A DNA stretch of 64,000 bases, from assembly GCF_918797505.1 (NCBI RefSeq), contig NC_092793.1, forward strand, positions 75,265,912 through 75,329,911, in the 5' to 3' direction. Of this stretch, positions 11,140-23,216 are shown piece after piece; within the stretch, counting starts at the first letter, position 1, and every line of letters begins with the position of its first letter. The notes beneath the pieces were generated by a model that saw only the letters and a program-made list of their open reading frames with translations, was not told the origin of the DNA and made no database searches. The position numbers were made by a program, and so were the translations under genes. This DNA comes from Bemisia tabaci. Lineage: Eukaryota; Arthropoda; Insecta; Hemiptera; Aleyrodidae.

Positions 11140-12485
11140 TAAATGGCAATACAAGTCCTGAATATCACGAAAAATGGCGTTTTCGGTTTATGGTCAAGGG
11201 GGTGGTCACGCAAACCCCCTAAACCCCTCCTTCCCCCGGACGCCACAGCCTTGAGATGAAACCTGAAACCCTTCAGTTTGGAAGTTCAGTTATAGAACCA
11301 AGCCTCGATTAAAGCAACGGTTTTCAGTAATCCACACTTCAGTTAGTCTTTCTTGTGGCGTCACAAAATCTGTTGGCTCGATTTTTCCGCTCGAAGTGGG
11401 GTTGGATATTTTGGTGACTTTAAAAGAGAACATTGCATCGGTTAAAATGAATGATTGAAAAATTGAAAAATCAGGCATTCCCAGTTTCGAACGCAGGGAC
11501 TTTTCAGAATGATTTAAAGAAAAAACTCCGTGCAATTTTAGGTGTTTACGGACGCGGGTGTCTTGCGTCCATTTTCCACGTTCTCCTTCGCTCCATTCCA
11601 TTGCGCAACTCAAAGTGACAACACAGCGTGCGGCCTTAAATGGGCCAGAGCTGCGTCTTCGTTCCCGGGGTCTGGGTGTTGTGCAGCTCCCTTGATGAGA
11701 TCATTTCAAATTAGTTGAAAATCTCCGGCCAGCATCTCACGTGAGTCAACCAAGAAACGAGCGTTTTTCCGCACTCTTAACAAGATTATTACGGCCGCTC
11801 GAGCTTTTTTCCCCACTTTTTTTTTACCTCTTTCTCTTAGACTCCCCCGCCGGGTACCTTTGATGCGATTCTAACGACATGCGCGTTGCATTCGTGCGCT
11901 CGAACGCTCCCTCTTTTTTCCGACTCCGCAATTAACCTCTATTTTTTCCTTCGGTCTTCTTTCATTCGATCGATCCGACGAGAGTTATGATGGACCTAAA
12001 TGAAAAACGCAGTCGCTTACCTACTCCGTTATCACTGAGGACAAGTGGATGGCATTACGCACAAAAAAGCCTATTTCTGTCCAGCTATAAAAATGACGCG
12101 CCTGTATTGGAAAATTGATGGCGGGTATACCGATTTGAAACCGATTGGTTTCATCCATTATCCGAATAAAGAACTTTGACGGACATAAAACGCACTAAAA
12201 ATGCGGCTGCTCATTTCGTTATCTTTGAGGAATGAAGGACAACTTAGATGACGCTGTGCGTATACGAAAAGGACATTTTTCTGGACGGTTATGAAATTAT
12301 GCGCTTGCAATGGATTCGATGATCATTGGCAGTTACGTCATTCTCATAAGCGATCCATTTATTCCATTAATCTGACAGGGGAGTTATGATTGAGAAAAAG
12401 CATAAAAGTGCGGTTGTTTTTTCCCATTGACATTAAAAAAGATATATTTCTTTCTATATATTTAATTATTCTTTTCGAGAATAAT
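11140..12485. other. Unassigned, no gene seen
   Basis: A 107-codon minus-strand frame at 11290-11613 has no recognisable motif. The 12010-12420 stretch shows a loose direct repetition of an ~180-bp pattern (runs such as AAAAACGCAGTCGCTTACC, then AAAATGCGGCTGCTCATTTCG, then AAAGTGCGGTTG). It looks like an old tandem duplication, and the copies have diverged strongly. Confidence 0.35.
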
Positions 12486-12488
12486 TAT

Positions 12489-12590
12489 GCTGTTCTGAGG
12501 AAGAACACCGTGTAAACCTCAGGAATTTCCAAGTTTTCTTTGACAAAATACGAATTTTTAGGGAACATTTTTAGTGGTGACGAAATTCAA
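12489..12590 (+). repeat. Partial MITE, family C (left end)
   Basis: GTTCTGAGGAAGAACACCGT, followed by a degenerate GCCAA-type block and ACGAATTTTTAGGGAA, corresponds to the left ~100 bp of family C. The right end is missing. Confidence 0.6.
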
Positions 12591-12641
12591 AGCAGTGGTT
12601 GAACTCATAGTTTCTTTCACCCTCGTCTTATCATGATATTT

Positions 12642-12771
12642 AGACTACATTTTGCAATTGGGAACTACAATTTTAGATGTATTTGTAAGATCACTGATAT
12701 GGAAACTAATGGCACATGCATTGTTCCTGAGGTGAGCTGGAAATTGTAGTTCCTCGTTCCATAATTAAGTC
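12642..12771. repeat. MITE, family J
   Basis: The left end GACTACATTTTGCAATTGGG and the right end GGAAATTGTAGTTCCTCG enclose a centre with GGAAACTAATGGCA. This layout is shared with the better-preserved copy at 38841-38984: a TTTTGCAA(T)-GGAAC end, a central GGAAACCAATG, and an inverted end. Confidence 0.7.
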
Positions 12772-12774
12772 CCT

Positions 12775-14410
12775 TTATGGCGGAGCAATCAGCACGGATG
12801 TAGGGGAGCAAGGAGACAAAGGTGTCGAGAAGCTCTCCAGGTTGCGACTTGTTTTTGCTGGTTTTTCCTTTTTTAAAAATTGCCAGTCAACTCAAGTACT
12901 ATGCTAGCTATGTAGGCGGAATTTAGTACTCTTTTTAGAGGGAACTTACCGAGAAACTACAGGTGCCATTCATGTGCGGACTTTCCAGTGATAAAAATAT
13001 TGCAACATCAACTAACATCTCCAGAGGCTGCTTAGCACCCCTTGCACGAAGGTGGAAGAGACCGCGGTATATTCATTGCCGAGGTACAGTTCTGTAATAA
13101 ACTATTGAGCCACATAATTGACTGAATCAGCAAAACTAAAGAATACAATGGAGGAATCTTAATGACCTATGTTCTGAAGCAATCAGCCGGCCGAAGAAGT
13201 GCAACTGGTCGGTAGCGTGCCGACTTAACCTATTTTTGTGTCCAGTCACCGCTAATCTCCCGATAGGTTTCTTTCGCAGGGCAGCCGGGGTGTTTATTAT
13301 CCGAAATGACAGCAGTCAGAAGTAGGGCACATTTTATCGGCACATTGAAGAGCACCGGACGAACCAGGATAAAATTGAAAAGCGCGTAACTGCAATTGAA
13401 ACCTTCCGTACGTACGCGGTTTAAGTGTAAGTCGCCTAGCGAACGAAGAGGCGAATCCTGAGACGGAATGAGTTTCTTGAACCACAGTCGTATTGTCATC
13501 CAAGCGATTTGGAAGTCGTGGAAGGTAATGAGTCTGGCAGAAGCTGCAGTATTTTTTGTTCTGATCCGGCATTAGCTATGATTACAGCCGGAGCTGTAAT
13601 TGGACGGCGATATCCGTTAATCTAATTCCAACTACTCTACCGCGCCACAGGGGAAAAACAACGTATTCGCATTCGAATGCGGCCACATTTCACTCGATTA
13701 AATATTCGTTCTTCTGAGAACTTGTGTACATTTTTTATTTGAATTTGCACGCCAATTTTGATTAAATCGAGGATACAATTTTGTGAAAAATTCAAAGAAA
13801 GCCATACTCTAACTCATCTAAAAAACTCAGTGTATATCAACAGAAATTTGGCACCGTCTAAATTTTCTTACGTCTTTTTTCCTTCGCGCAAAATCTGACG
13901 TCGCGTCGTGGCTCTGCTCTGCGGTTGACTCGGGAAGGATGGATTTCCGCCAAAGTGCTGAAACGCTAGGTAGGATGAAAGGGTAGGTAAATTTTTACCT
14001 CTGATGACTATCTACGTATACGCAGTCTCTAGATAGATTAAAGAGCGATTTTCTTGGCATTTTGAAATTTTCGAGGGGAAAAAGTGTGGATTGTGGAAGA
14101 CTATTGGATAGAGTGGATAGAGAGAAAAAGGGTAGAAAGTAAATAAAATAAAAAAACCTAAAAATCGAGAAACTTCAAAACCTTTCGACTTACATCCCAA
14201 CTTCCTTCGAGATTTACATGGCTCGAGCTCAATATTCGCCGTGAAAATAAAAAGTCTGTGTTATCTGAGAATAATGGTTGTTTTTTCTATCAAGTGTTCA
14301 AGTCGCTAACGCAGAATGCACAACAATGATACTTAGTGTTAAACAAGATAGCATCAATTCCTCACTGCAATAAATTTTTAAACTAACTTCTCATATTTCT
14401 TTCTATGGTT
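12775..14410. other. Unassigned, no gene seen
   Basis: Two overlapping minus-strand frames of ~90 codons (13230-13572) resemble no family I know. The rest is AT-rich with no inverted repeats noticed. Confidence 0.4.
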
Positions 14411-14417
14411 GTGTGAT

Positions 14418-14692
14418 ACACTGAACCAACCGCGTGGGTCTTTCTTTCTTCGAAATTTCATCAGACTTTGTCAATTTCCTTTGACAAACACGAATTTTCG
14501 GGGAAATCTGTGAAAGAATCTCCTTCCACATTTTCCAGGAATTATTCAGGATTTCAGCATCGCAATCAGATCTAAATTCCCTTAAAATTTCCGGAGGAAA
14601 TATTGATGACTCCTTTAAAAAAACATTTCACAGTGAAAAATTTTGCAACCCTCGAATATTCATACGACGTTTTTTTCTGAGGACGACAGTAT
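14418..14692. repeat. MITE, family C, diverged
   Basis: The interior ACGAATTTTCGGGGAAAT block and the right end CAACCCTCGAATATTCATACGACGTT (shown here as two adjoining pieces of the family signature) place this in family C. The left terminus is distorted by a small insertion between 14425 and 14450. Confidence 0.6.
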
Positions 14693-14734
14693 TGGGGGCA
14701 AAACGACGTATCCGATCTGCCAGAATTCGCACCC

Positions 14735-15140
14735 GCGCTAATGCACTTGAGTGCGCGCTCGGCAACTGAATGGAATATTAACGGGGCGGGACGCGGCGAT
14801 CGAGAGTTGTGAAATACCTGTTCATTAACTCCTGGGACCGCGGGCGGGTAGTAAGGGGGGGGGGGTTAGGGAAGAGGGAGAGGGGGAGGGGGAGGGGGCG
14901 TAATCCGTGATTTATAGACGTGAATGACGTAATGGCGCGCGCGGTCGATCTGTCACTGCCGCGGCGGCGATTCCCGAGTCCTTAGACAATTGTTAATTTC
15001 TGCTCATGAATGGATCGCATGGATCGCGCGTAAGGGCTTTTTTAATGGCTTAAGCCGCCAAGTTATCTCGGCTGTCAAGTTACCTCGTCGGGGCCTTCCT
15101 CCTCCCGCGAGTCGCGCGCTGGGCTAAGGCTGAGAGACGT
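14735..15140. promoter_or_regulatory. GC-rich segment with Sp1-type box and G-rich tract
   Basis: Contains GGGGCGGGAC near 14780, then a G-rich run at 14855-14901 that includes 11 consecutive G and repeated GGGGGA blocks able to form a quadruplex on the plus strand. TGACGTAA and several CG-rich palindromic words follow. This is suggestive of a regulatory island, but no gene can be attached to it. Confidence 0.3.
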
Positions 15141-15321
15141 GGACGAAAGAACGTAACTGCATTTCGTTGTTGCCTAATTTGCCCTCGCAAATTGCAATTT
15201 TAATCGAAAACACGGAAAAAAATGACTTGGCTGATTCAGCAATTTGGTGGTTGAAAAAAGCGTCCGACATGTTTCGATGTAGATTTTACAATAAAAAAAT
15301 GCTAATTTAACCACCCCCAAT

Positions 15322-15461
15322 ACAGAAAGTAACGTATGCTCTCTCAACAGAAAGTAACGTATGCCCTCTCAACATAAAGTAACGTATGCTCCCTCAACAG
15401 AAAGTAACGTATGCCCTCTCAACAGAAAGTAACGCATGCCATGCCCTCTCAACAGAAAGTA
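15322..15461 (+). repeat. Minisatellite, 25-bp unit, about 5.5 copies
   Basis: The unit begins ACAGAAAGTAACGTATGC. Copies start at 15322, 15347, 15372, 15397 and 15422, an exact 25-bp period. A final partial copy at 15452 follows a 5-bp internal duplication. Copies differ by single bases, so this is a slightly aged array. The period is not a multiple of 3 and there are no spacers, so it is neither coding nor CRISPR. Confidence 0.95.
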
Positions 15462-15464
15462 GCA

Positions 15465-16480
15465 ATATTGATGCGCTTCAATGTCACGAATTGATCGAAT
15501 TCATCGGACAAGAACCAACTTTTCAGGCGTATTTCAGAAACGATATAACTACCGTTGGCTTGTCCATGTAGATGAGTGGTTTATTAACTATGCACATCAA
15601 TGTACCAAGTTTTTTCAGCTGAACTCGGCCTAAGTAATATTTCACGCACCATTAACCTCAATTTTTTGGGCGGCGACAGTTGACACCAGGAAATCCGATT
15701 TGGAAAATGATCTTTCGGAGGCATCAGAGATAGTGTCGATGCAATGAGAGATCGCATGCCGCCGTACAAGGAGAAGATAAAAGTCTTAGTTTTATTATCA
15801 TACGCGATGAAGGGATTTACGAGCGGCGGAGGGACGAGACAGGGACGAGGGGCGACATAAAAAGCACTTGGTGCGCCTCGTGATCTATGTGAAATTGTTA
15901 TCAATGTCACAGGGGTTGAAGCCGGGAGGGGGTCGGTGAGCCGCTAATACAATTTGCGGTGTAGCGCGTGTCGACGCAAGGGTAGGACCCCTCTGCCACC
16001 CGTCCCTGCCTCCCCGCCCCACCCCGCAACCGCAGCACAAAAAACGACACCCTCCTTGGAGACAACGCGCCGTTTCAGCGGACACCTCGTTTGACCCTAC
16101 AGGAATTTGTCGCTCTTGACCCGGCAGCCCTCCCCCTCCCCCGCTATTCAATCACGTGCAGGAGGACTCCTTTAATTACTTGCAGCCCTGGCCAGTGTGC
16201 CCTCAGGCGTTCTGTCAGGTTGCTGTTGGATCTGGGCTCCCGTGTCACGGAAAAGAGCTGTAAGTGCATTCACGGTTGAGCTTCAAGACACATAAGATCT
16301 AGTGCTAACCGTGGCTCGAGCAGAAATGTACTTACGACTTTCTTCCGTGACACAGCATTGGGGTGGACCACTAGGTCCGGTTTATGGTGCACGGGAGGGG
16401 AAAAAAACAGAGACGGTATTTTACGAATCGCAAGTGTAAAATTTTTGTTGAATTCACGTATGCGAAAGTTGTTATCGCAG
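15465..16480. other. Unassigned, no gene seen
   Basis: GC rises at 15900-16140, where overlapping frames occur on both strands without recognisable domains. Nothing else noted. Confidence 0.4.
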
Positions 16481-16482
16481 TC

Positions 16483-16719
16483 AAGCTATTTTTCAACGGT
16501 CAAATAAGACATCGTTGCGATAGCTAAGGTGTTGCCGATCAAAATTAAGAGGCGCCTCTCCTATTTGATCAACATAAATCGGATACCTCTCATTTGATAC
16601 TCTGTTCGTGATTCTCAAAGAGTATAGAGGCGCCTTTTAATTTAGATGGGCAACATTCAAAGTTTGCATCGATGTCCCATTTTGATTGGATCATATTGAT
16701 TTGGAAAAATAGCTTTGTA
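16483..16719. repeat. Long-arm inverted-repeat element, ~237 bp, family M
   Basis: The left arm runs CAAGCTATTTTTC, GACATCGTTGCGA, GTTGCCGATC, AAATTAAGAGGCGCCTCT. The right arm gives the same series in inverse: AGAGGCGCCTTTTAATTTAG, ATGGGCAAC, TGCATCGATGTC, AAAAATAGCTTTG. The arms are ~85 bp and about 75% complementary, around a ~60-bp centre. It is the only copy here and has no coding capacity. Confidence 0.8.
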
Positions 16720-16721
16720 TA

Positions 16722-18920
16722 GTGAGAAAGAAAGGGAAAATTTTGTCCACGTGTGACGATTTCTCACAGTTTTTGTTTTGTCGAAACTTCATGGACAAAA
16801 AGAGTGTGCCAGATTTGCCGAAAATTCTCTGCAAAGATAGACTTATTTTTGCGTTGATACGTTTAAATTTTGCTCAAAACCTTATTAAATTCATCAGCAA
16901 TTTTATTTACTATAATAGATTTGCGCAAAAACGTACAACTTTCGTCAGCCCTCTCTTCAAATTTTCTTGAACGGACCGATTCAAACTTTTCGAGAATATC
17001 GATTTGAGATTTCGGCTACAAAAAAGTTTGGATGGATGCTTGGGCGTCCCAAAAATTTCTCACTTATTGTTGCCGGATATCCCAAAATTGTCCAGCACAA
17101 TGTTGGAACTTCGAAAAGTTACATCACCCAGCAGCAACGTTTTCAGTTAAGATTCAATGGCAAGATTATGCTTCGCGTATCGGCACAAATTTTGTTACAT
17201 CTCATGTAAAACATGGTGAGGAACCTCGGCGATCGATAAAATGGCCGAATGGCGTTTTTCAGAAAAAAGGGAAACGTCTGACTATGACACCGGAAACAGG
17301 GCATCACTCCGCGGGTGTAGTTCACACTGAGCGCGACGCATTTTCGCGTGCTCGCTACAGCTCCCGCCTATAATTAAACAAAAAACTAACAACTGCCGAG
17401 AGAAAAGAAAGTTGTAGTCATCGGATGGGGCCGATGAGGGGGGGGGAGAGGGAGGGGCGCCGGAAATACGATAAATTTCAATAGGGTGTCAAAGGTGAGA
17501 GAAGTTTCTTGTTGCAAGACTCCCGGTCGATATCCATAAATTAGAGCTACCGTCGCACAATTCTTCTGTCCGCTACTTGGCTTTGCCAAATAGTGAAAGA
17601 AATTTTATATTAGTGCTAGAAGATCGAGTATAGTGAAATGACAACAAATTTGTAGGAATGGCTTTTGAAGAGTGTGTGACCTATATTCAAAGGCTTGGAT
17701 CGATTGAGAATTGAAATGCGGGCGATGCAGAGGGGACCAGTCAATTCCGACGATTAGTTCAAATTACTTTTAGATCGTTTATTTTTAATTCCAACGTCAT
17801 AAATCCTAAACATTTAAGAAAAAAATATTTTCAGAGAAATTCAGACATTCTTAATTTGATATTTCGTTGAGTTTCCATAGTTTTTCGGCGATATATCTTA
17901 AATTTTTACGCAAAATAGTTGTTCAGCAGATTAATTATTTTAAAAGAAAGAACAAATGAACGGGAATTTTGTGATCTTAACATCAAGATGCAAATTTGAC
18001 TGAAATTGATGCGCAGCACAGATGGTACTAGACTGGTTGTGAGCGATGATAATTTTACGACGCAAAGATAAAATCAACGCATACAAATCTCGGATCAGGT
18101 GGATTGACGTATATTTCAACAATACTTAACCAATACTTAACCATATGTATAATACTGTGGAAATTTGTCAGTTTTTTTAAACGTTCTTTTTCGAAGCAGC
18201 AAAGTGATGAAAATAGACTGAGAAAATATTATCAAGCTGTGCACAGTTTCAATGTCCACATTAAGTGCACATTTCTGGACAGTATGGCAACTTTACGATG
18301 CCGAACATCTCTTTATCATAGTTAGATCGGAAAGGAGATAGCGGCTCCCTGTCTTCACCCCCTTTTCCACTTCTCCACCATTCATCTATTCTTCCAAGTT
18401 AATCAAGATACATAAGCGTATCCCAAAAAAAAAAGGAAGCAATACGCGATGGCTCGACCAACCTAACGATTACAGATGAGAGATGACAGAATGAGCTGTT
18501 CGAGAAACCGATCATTTTTCTCATCACTTCAGATATATTCCACCCCGCACACGGTAGAAACATTCGGAGAGCATGCTCCAAAATTTGTGCAGATTTTAAG
18601 ACTATTAAGCTTTTTGAACGTTCAAAAAACGGAAAAGAAAATAAGGACGTAAACGTAATTTATAAACCATCCGCATTGCGATTTTGTGGTCGAATTTCGT
18701 ATCAAATAGCAAACAAGTGCATATGCCTAGTTGCCACGTTTTTGGTTAAATTTTAAGGGAAATATAACCCTATGGAGGACACATAAGATGGCGCCATCGA
18801 CCGCTCAAGATGCACCATGGTTCCTTCCACTCCGAATTTATAAATGAGGTTGCATATATAACTGCATTTTCCACATCGAAGAGACTACAAGGTATACGCG
18901 AAAGCGACGACTTTACCTCA
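16722..18920. other. Unassigned, no gene seen
   Basis: Several 60-113 codon frames overlap between 16722 and 17589 on both strands with none dominant. A G-rich tract lies at 17420-17460. Sequence from 17760 to 18330 is strongly AT-rich. No recognisable protein. Confidence 0.4.
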
Positions 18921-18925
18921 CTGTC

Positions 18926-19005
18926 GGTTCGCCTTCAGTTTTCGGTGTAGGCAACGCGAGTTCCCACGTGGCCGAATAGTGGTATCACTCTCAGACGTCA
19001 TAATT
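18926..19005 (+). repeat. Stand-alone copy of the family B core
   Basis: GGTTCGCCTTCAGTTTTC, then GGCAACGCG, then GAATAGTGGTATCACTCTCA follows the order and spacing of the ~70-bp core of the 272-bp repeat, without the rest of that unit. Confidence 0.55.
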
Positions 19006-19148
19006 GCTCGAGGAAAAAAGGAATAATTAGACATGATGTATTAGTTTTTGCTGGTCTATAAACTGGAATTACCAAAATACGATTCTGTGACTAGCGCAAA
19101 ACTGACAGCAGCGTTAGATTCATCCATCAACCATTAAAACATGATTCT

Positions 19149-19418
19149 GCGGGCTGATTGTTGAAATTGATAGACAAAGCTATAGACAAAGAATACAAAA
19201 GGGATATGGGGGATGCTATTGCTTGAAATAGGTAGTTCTCGTAGACTTAGAGGGAAAATGATGGACTAACTATAGGGTTTCTTGTCGGTTGTCGTTAGTT
19301 AGTCTATCACTTACCACCTTCGGTCATCGCAGCACCTGCTTCTACCAATAGGGTCGCCCCATTTTCCCCACGTCTTTTATGTCTATGGCTTTGTCTATCA
19401 ATTTCAATAATCAGCCAA
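19149..19418. repeat. MITE, family D, complete (270 bp)
   Basis: The ends GCGGGCTGATTGTTGAAATT and TCAATTTCAATAATCAGCC are inverted repeats. Inner landmarks are ATAGACAAAGCTATAGACAA on the left and TCTATGGCTTTGTCTATCAA on the right, so the arms extend about 100 bp. The centre holds a partly palindromic TAACGACAACC/GGTTGTCGTTAGTTAGTC block. Non-coding. Confidence 0.9.
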
Positions 19419-19954
19419 CTGTATGAGATCCACCTTGAACTTTTTTGCAAGAGTGAATTCCGTTCTATCCCTGATTAAAAATAGAGAGAAAGAGAAAAAT
19501 CTGAGGGCGCCTCTCGAAGTTGAGACTTTTTGTAGACACGTTGTCCCGCGGTTCACGATCGGCGCTGTACAAGTGCGCGGACTATCATTAGTAATGATAC
19601 TAGGTGCTGCAGTGTCCAGTAACCACCACCCCATCGGAGTGCATTCTACTCAGACAGGCTATTCCGTCCCCCATCGCCGTCCGTCGAACCGGGCAACCGG
19701 CCCGAATCGTGCCCGTAAAGCGCAATTTCCTCCCGAGAAGAATCCGAATTTTTCGATCCATCCGACAACGTGATCAGTCTGTGCGGAATCCAAAGTCCTC
19801 TCTGTATATTCCATTGATCACGAAACATGCACTCAAGGCGGTACTGAGTCGCTCGGTAATTTACGGTTGCCAAGTTGGTGGAACCGATTCGGATGATAGG
19901 GGTACCTGGTACCTTCACCTCCCGGAAGAGACGCACCGATGGCTAGGGGACAAT

Positions 19955-20155
19955 GACGTCTATCAGCAAGCTGACACATTTTTCGGAAAAAGAAGAAACA
20001 TCGGCAATTTTGTAATTTTGAGGTTAGACTTTGGTAAACATTGCAGTGTCTTTAGTGCACTGTACTTTCCATGCAGAATTGGAAAAAAACTAAAAACACC
20101 AGCTTGCGTATTTAAAAAATGCGGCGAAGTCGCCAACTACGAATACTAAATGAAT
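19955..20155 (+). repeat. Dispersed repeat, family R
   Basis: About 200 bp align loosely with 55095-55295. Shared strings include GTAATTTTGAGGT, ATTGGGAAAAACTAAAA or close variants, and CAGCTTGC(G/A)TATTT. It ends directly at the TIR of the next element. It forms the 3' part of a 181-codon open frame (19604-20149), which I therefore do not accept as a gene. Confidence 0.6.
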
Positions 20156-20158
20156 TTC

Positions 20159-20760
20159 ACCCTGGTAAAAATTGGCAGTAGAATCTGTGTTCCAAAATAC
20201 CATAGACCTACAGCCGGCTGTAAGATTTCCAATAGCTTCTATAGCCGGCTACACAATTTCTTATAGCCTTTTATAGCCAATGGCGACTAAGCAACAGCCA
20301 GGCGATAAAGTGTATGCTAAACGTTACTAATTACGGATGCTAGGACTTAGTGAGTTTTTGGACTACTGCTCTCTTTTTGGGCCGTGGTATCTTGATTTAT
20401 TCTGCGAGAAAAGCTCCGTACTTTTGATGGATGCCTGCCATTCCTAATATATTAGAGCGCCTTCAGTTTCGTATGATACTGTGCAATACCTCTGGTGTGA
20501 AATAGTTGCTTCAAGCGCCGTGGCACGCTTCGGCGCGGCAGGCGGGCAGCCAGCGCGAAACGCGCATTGGCGCCTACAAACCTAACAGGGATACTTCAAG
20601 CGTTGCGCAATGCGTGAAGTATCCCTGTTAGGTTTGTAGGCGCCAGTGCGTCGCCACTCCGCTTTGTGTTAGGCAGTAACATTTAATCTGGCGGAATCAG
20701 TGTTCTGAGCGGTGAAATCTGCCAAACCGTCATCGGAATTCATGCAAATATGGACTGCGT
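20159..20760 (+). mobile_element. Truncated copy of the TA-inserting element, family H
   Basis: Starts with the terminal motif CCCTGGTAAAAATTGGC and continues through CCATAGACCTACAGCCGGCTG. It matches the reverse complement of the right two thirds of the complete element at 58898-59866. An internal hairpin at 20567-20647 pairs GCGCCTACAAACCTAACAGG with its complement. Homology fades after about 20730, and the other terminus is missing. The base before the end is CA and not TA, so the target duplication is not preserved. Confidence 0.85.
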
Positions 20761-20764
20761 CAAG

Positions 20765-22260
20765 ACACATATGAGTGGGAACTAGGCTGAGCGTTGAACT
20801 TGAAAGCAGTCTAGTGACATTGAGGGAGTTCCACGCAGTGTCTAATTTCTGATGACGGATAGCCGGAAAAAATCAATGTCCGGTCTAAAAATTCAAATTC
20901 TCGCGCATGACCGTTCGTGTCCGGCCGATTAAGCGCTTCGATCATGAGACCCTGAATTACACTGTGAAAATTAGGTCAAGCCGCGATAAATTCGACGTGG
21001 ACTCTGACTGGTAATTTAATTTGTTCAACGGCGAGTGATGAAAATGCAAAAGCTGGTTCGGGATTGATTCATTGCTTAGTCATACCGCACGGAGAAAGTT
21101 GAAATCAGTAATGCAACTCCTCCATATAATACTGCTATTCGCCCAATGTCCTCTCTGCAGGAGTACCCAAGCACCGGAGGAGGAAACAAACAGGTTTCAA
21201 TTTTTAACACATTCTCATTGCACTGCATGGTGCTGCAAATTCTGTGCAAAAAATTAGTAAGCTTGTTAGATTCCTACTATTCGCAAAACTTTGACGACGA
21301 ATAGGTATTTGAAATGGCAGAAAAAATGGTTCAACGGAACAATCTCATCATAAATGATACTCCGTTTCACAATAGTATTTTGAGATACATATGATACCCA
21401 AAAATGCTTCAAAAAATATGTTAAATTATAATAATGTAATATAATAATGTTTGACAGATTATCACCGCCAATTGAATGGGAATTTAAGTAAAATTAAGGA
21501 TTTTTCATTTGGAGAGGCGAATACTGCAGAAATTATTGATAGCCCATTTAATTCTTTGTATTATCAGTGATCTAATTTGAGTATAAAATTGTTTGACTTA
21601 CAGAGGTATATTTCTTGACTGTACTGAACCTCTCGATACTTTGTTTATTCAACCAAATAAAAATTTGGAGCTTTCTGGGGCTTAACTCACTATAAACATC
21701 AAAAAGTGATGCAAGCACTACTATCTCCTCGGAGCTGCCAATAAAAAAAGTAACACTGAAAATAGGATTTTTTTACACCTCCTCTTCTCGTTAGTGATCC
21801 TCTAGCACAGGTCTACATGCACCCCCTAAAAAATTACCTACCGCTCAGTTCGACTCCCCCCAAATTAGCGCTCTTTAATGAAAATTGGATGGAAGATGTA
21901 TTGATTTTTTATCTGGGATTTTCGGAAAATCGACTCCACGCGCCCACTTGAGCGTTACATGACACAGCTATGGACACTCTCCTCCCTCGATAACGCCTCC
22001 TGTAGGTTCAGACCCCCTCTCCTTAGGGCGTTACGTGTTTATCGAACGGCCCCTTTTGTGCCTATTACTAAAAATGAGCGCATGCGCTCCGAGACGAATA
22101 AGCAACGGATAATTTCCATAATTATGGAAAAACTGACAGAAACACAGAGACCGGTTTGAGGTGTGACCTGACATCTATTTCGCTGACCCTCGTGTCAAGT
22201 CGCGTGTTTTGTTGTGTGTGGAGAGTCGCCTTTTGCCATGTCCACGAAGTCGTATGCGTC
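20765..22260. other. Unassigned, no gene seen
   Basis: Mostly AT-rich sequence, with runs such as TAATATAATAATG near 21430. A few frames of ~60 codons have no recognisable domain. Confidence 0.4.
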
Positions 22261-22268
22261 TCTGCTCA

Positions 22269-22457
22269 TTATTTGGAGGGTTTGATGCCCGAATTGGCAA
22301 AGGAACAAGGTATACCGCGGGTCATGAGGTTGGAAGAAATCGTACCGGCCGGGTGAAAACACACACTGACCCCGAGTTAAACAGCCTCTACTGTCGGTTT
22401 GACACCAACGGAGACCAACTGGGTGCACATATCCGCGGCAGTCAATGCGAACAATAA
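22269..22457 (+). pseudogene. Possible LINE endonuclease-region remnant
   Basis: The frame reads FGGFDARIGKGTRY, then HEVGRNRTGR, then ELNSLYCRFDTNGDQL before a stop at 22455. FGGFDARIGK is close to the GDFNARIGK motif of the endonuclease/exonuclease/phosphatase domain used by non-LTR retrotransposons, and LNSLYCRFDT resembles linker sequence seen before LINE reverse transcriptases. The usual catalytic GDFN is degraded to GGFD. No reverse-transcriptase core follows. The upstream part of the frame is unconvincing, so the fragment is short and probably dead. Chance resemblance is possible. Confidence 0.3.
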
Positions 22458-22459
22458 TA

Positions 22460-23215
22460 ATGTGTTAGGTAATAAGATGTTTACCGAAGGCGTGGTGCGC
22501 CAGCGAAATATTGGCCGCTTTGACAGTAATAATGTGAATCTATAATCGAGTGTGTCGATCAATTTTATTGTCAGATTATGTTTATAGTGTCGTTAAACTG
22601 GAGTTGATGGAATTGTGCAGCGGAAACCGACTGAATCAAAGACTCCAAGAGCCAGAGTTCGCACATAACTAATACTCCGGTGTCACGTATTGTCCACTCT
22701 GACTAATATGCCTATATATATCGCGGCTGTTGAGTCTGAGTTATGGTGTAAACTGCATAAAAACGCGGTGCGCGGAGGAGAGAAACGCCGTGAGCATCGG
22801 GAAATCTTGAGCTTTGATTTCTTCGTGAGCTTAGGGGCTGCAGGTCTCATGATATTTTGGCGTTTGGATAATTGTGCGTCCATTCTTCGATAGGCATTTG
22901 AATCGGGAAGAAGCGAAGCCAGTTGCCTATGACAGGACATGCAAGGACTGTAAAAAACTTTTATCTGATCGGCGCTGAAATATTTTAATGAAGGATCTAG
23001 GTGAAATTATCGCTAAAGTCGCAAAATTTTTCTGTCGTTAAAGTTGAAACTTCTGGTAAAGTATGTCGGGTCTTAAAGCGATAGCGATTCGGTTGTTGAT
23101 TTTATGTATTTTTATGACTAATTTTATGTTTAGCCAGATAACGGTATTGATGCACGGTACGCAACTACCTTGCGTTGGGTTAGGTCCGTAGGCTAACTCG
23201 CACGAGAGTACCCAT
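22460..23215. other. Unassigned, no gene seen
   Basis: Overlapping 60-85 codon frames on both strands around 22683-22940 carry no recognisable motif. No clear inverted repeats. Confidence 0.4.
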
Positions 23216-23216
23216 A

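Noticed and set aside
15322..15461. Regular short repeats considered as a CRISPR array
   Set aside because: No unique spacers between repeats, and the context is eukaryotic. Same reasoning for 37109-37253.
19646..19936. Minus-strand frame with LSDGSK, resembling an RNase H DGSK motif
   Set aside because: The surrounding residues do not follow the RNase H pattern and no reverse transcriptase is near. The match is too short.
19604..20149. 181-codon plus-strand open frame
   Set aside because: Its 3' third is the dispersed repeat also found at 55095-55295, it stops at a transposon end, and a minus-strand frame of similar quality overlaps it. No domain recognised.
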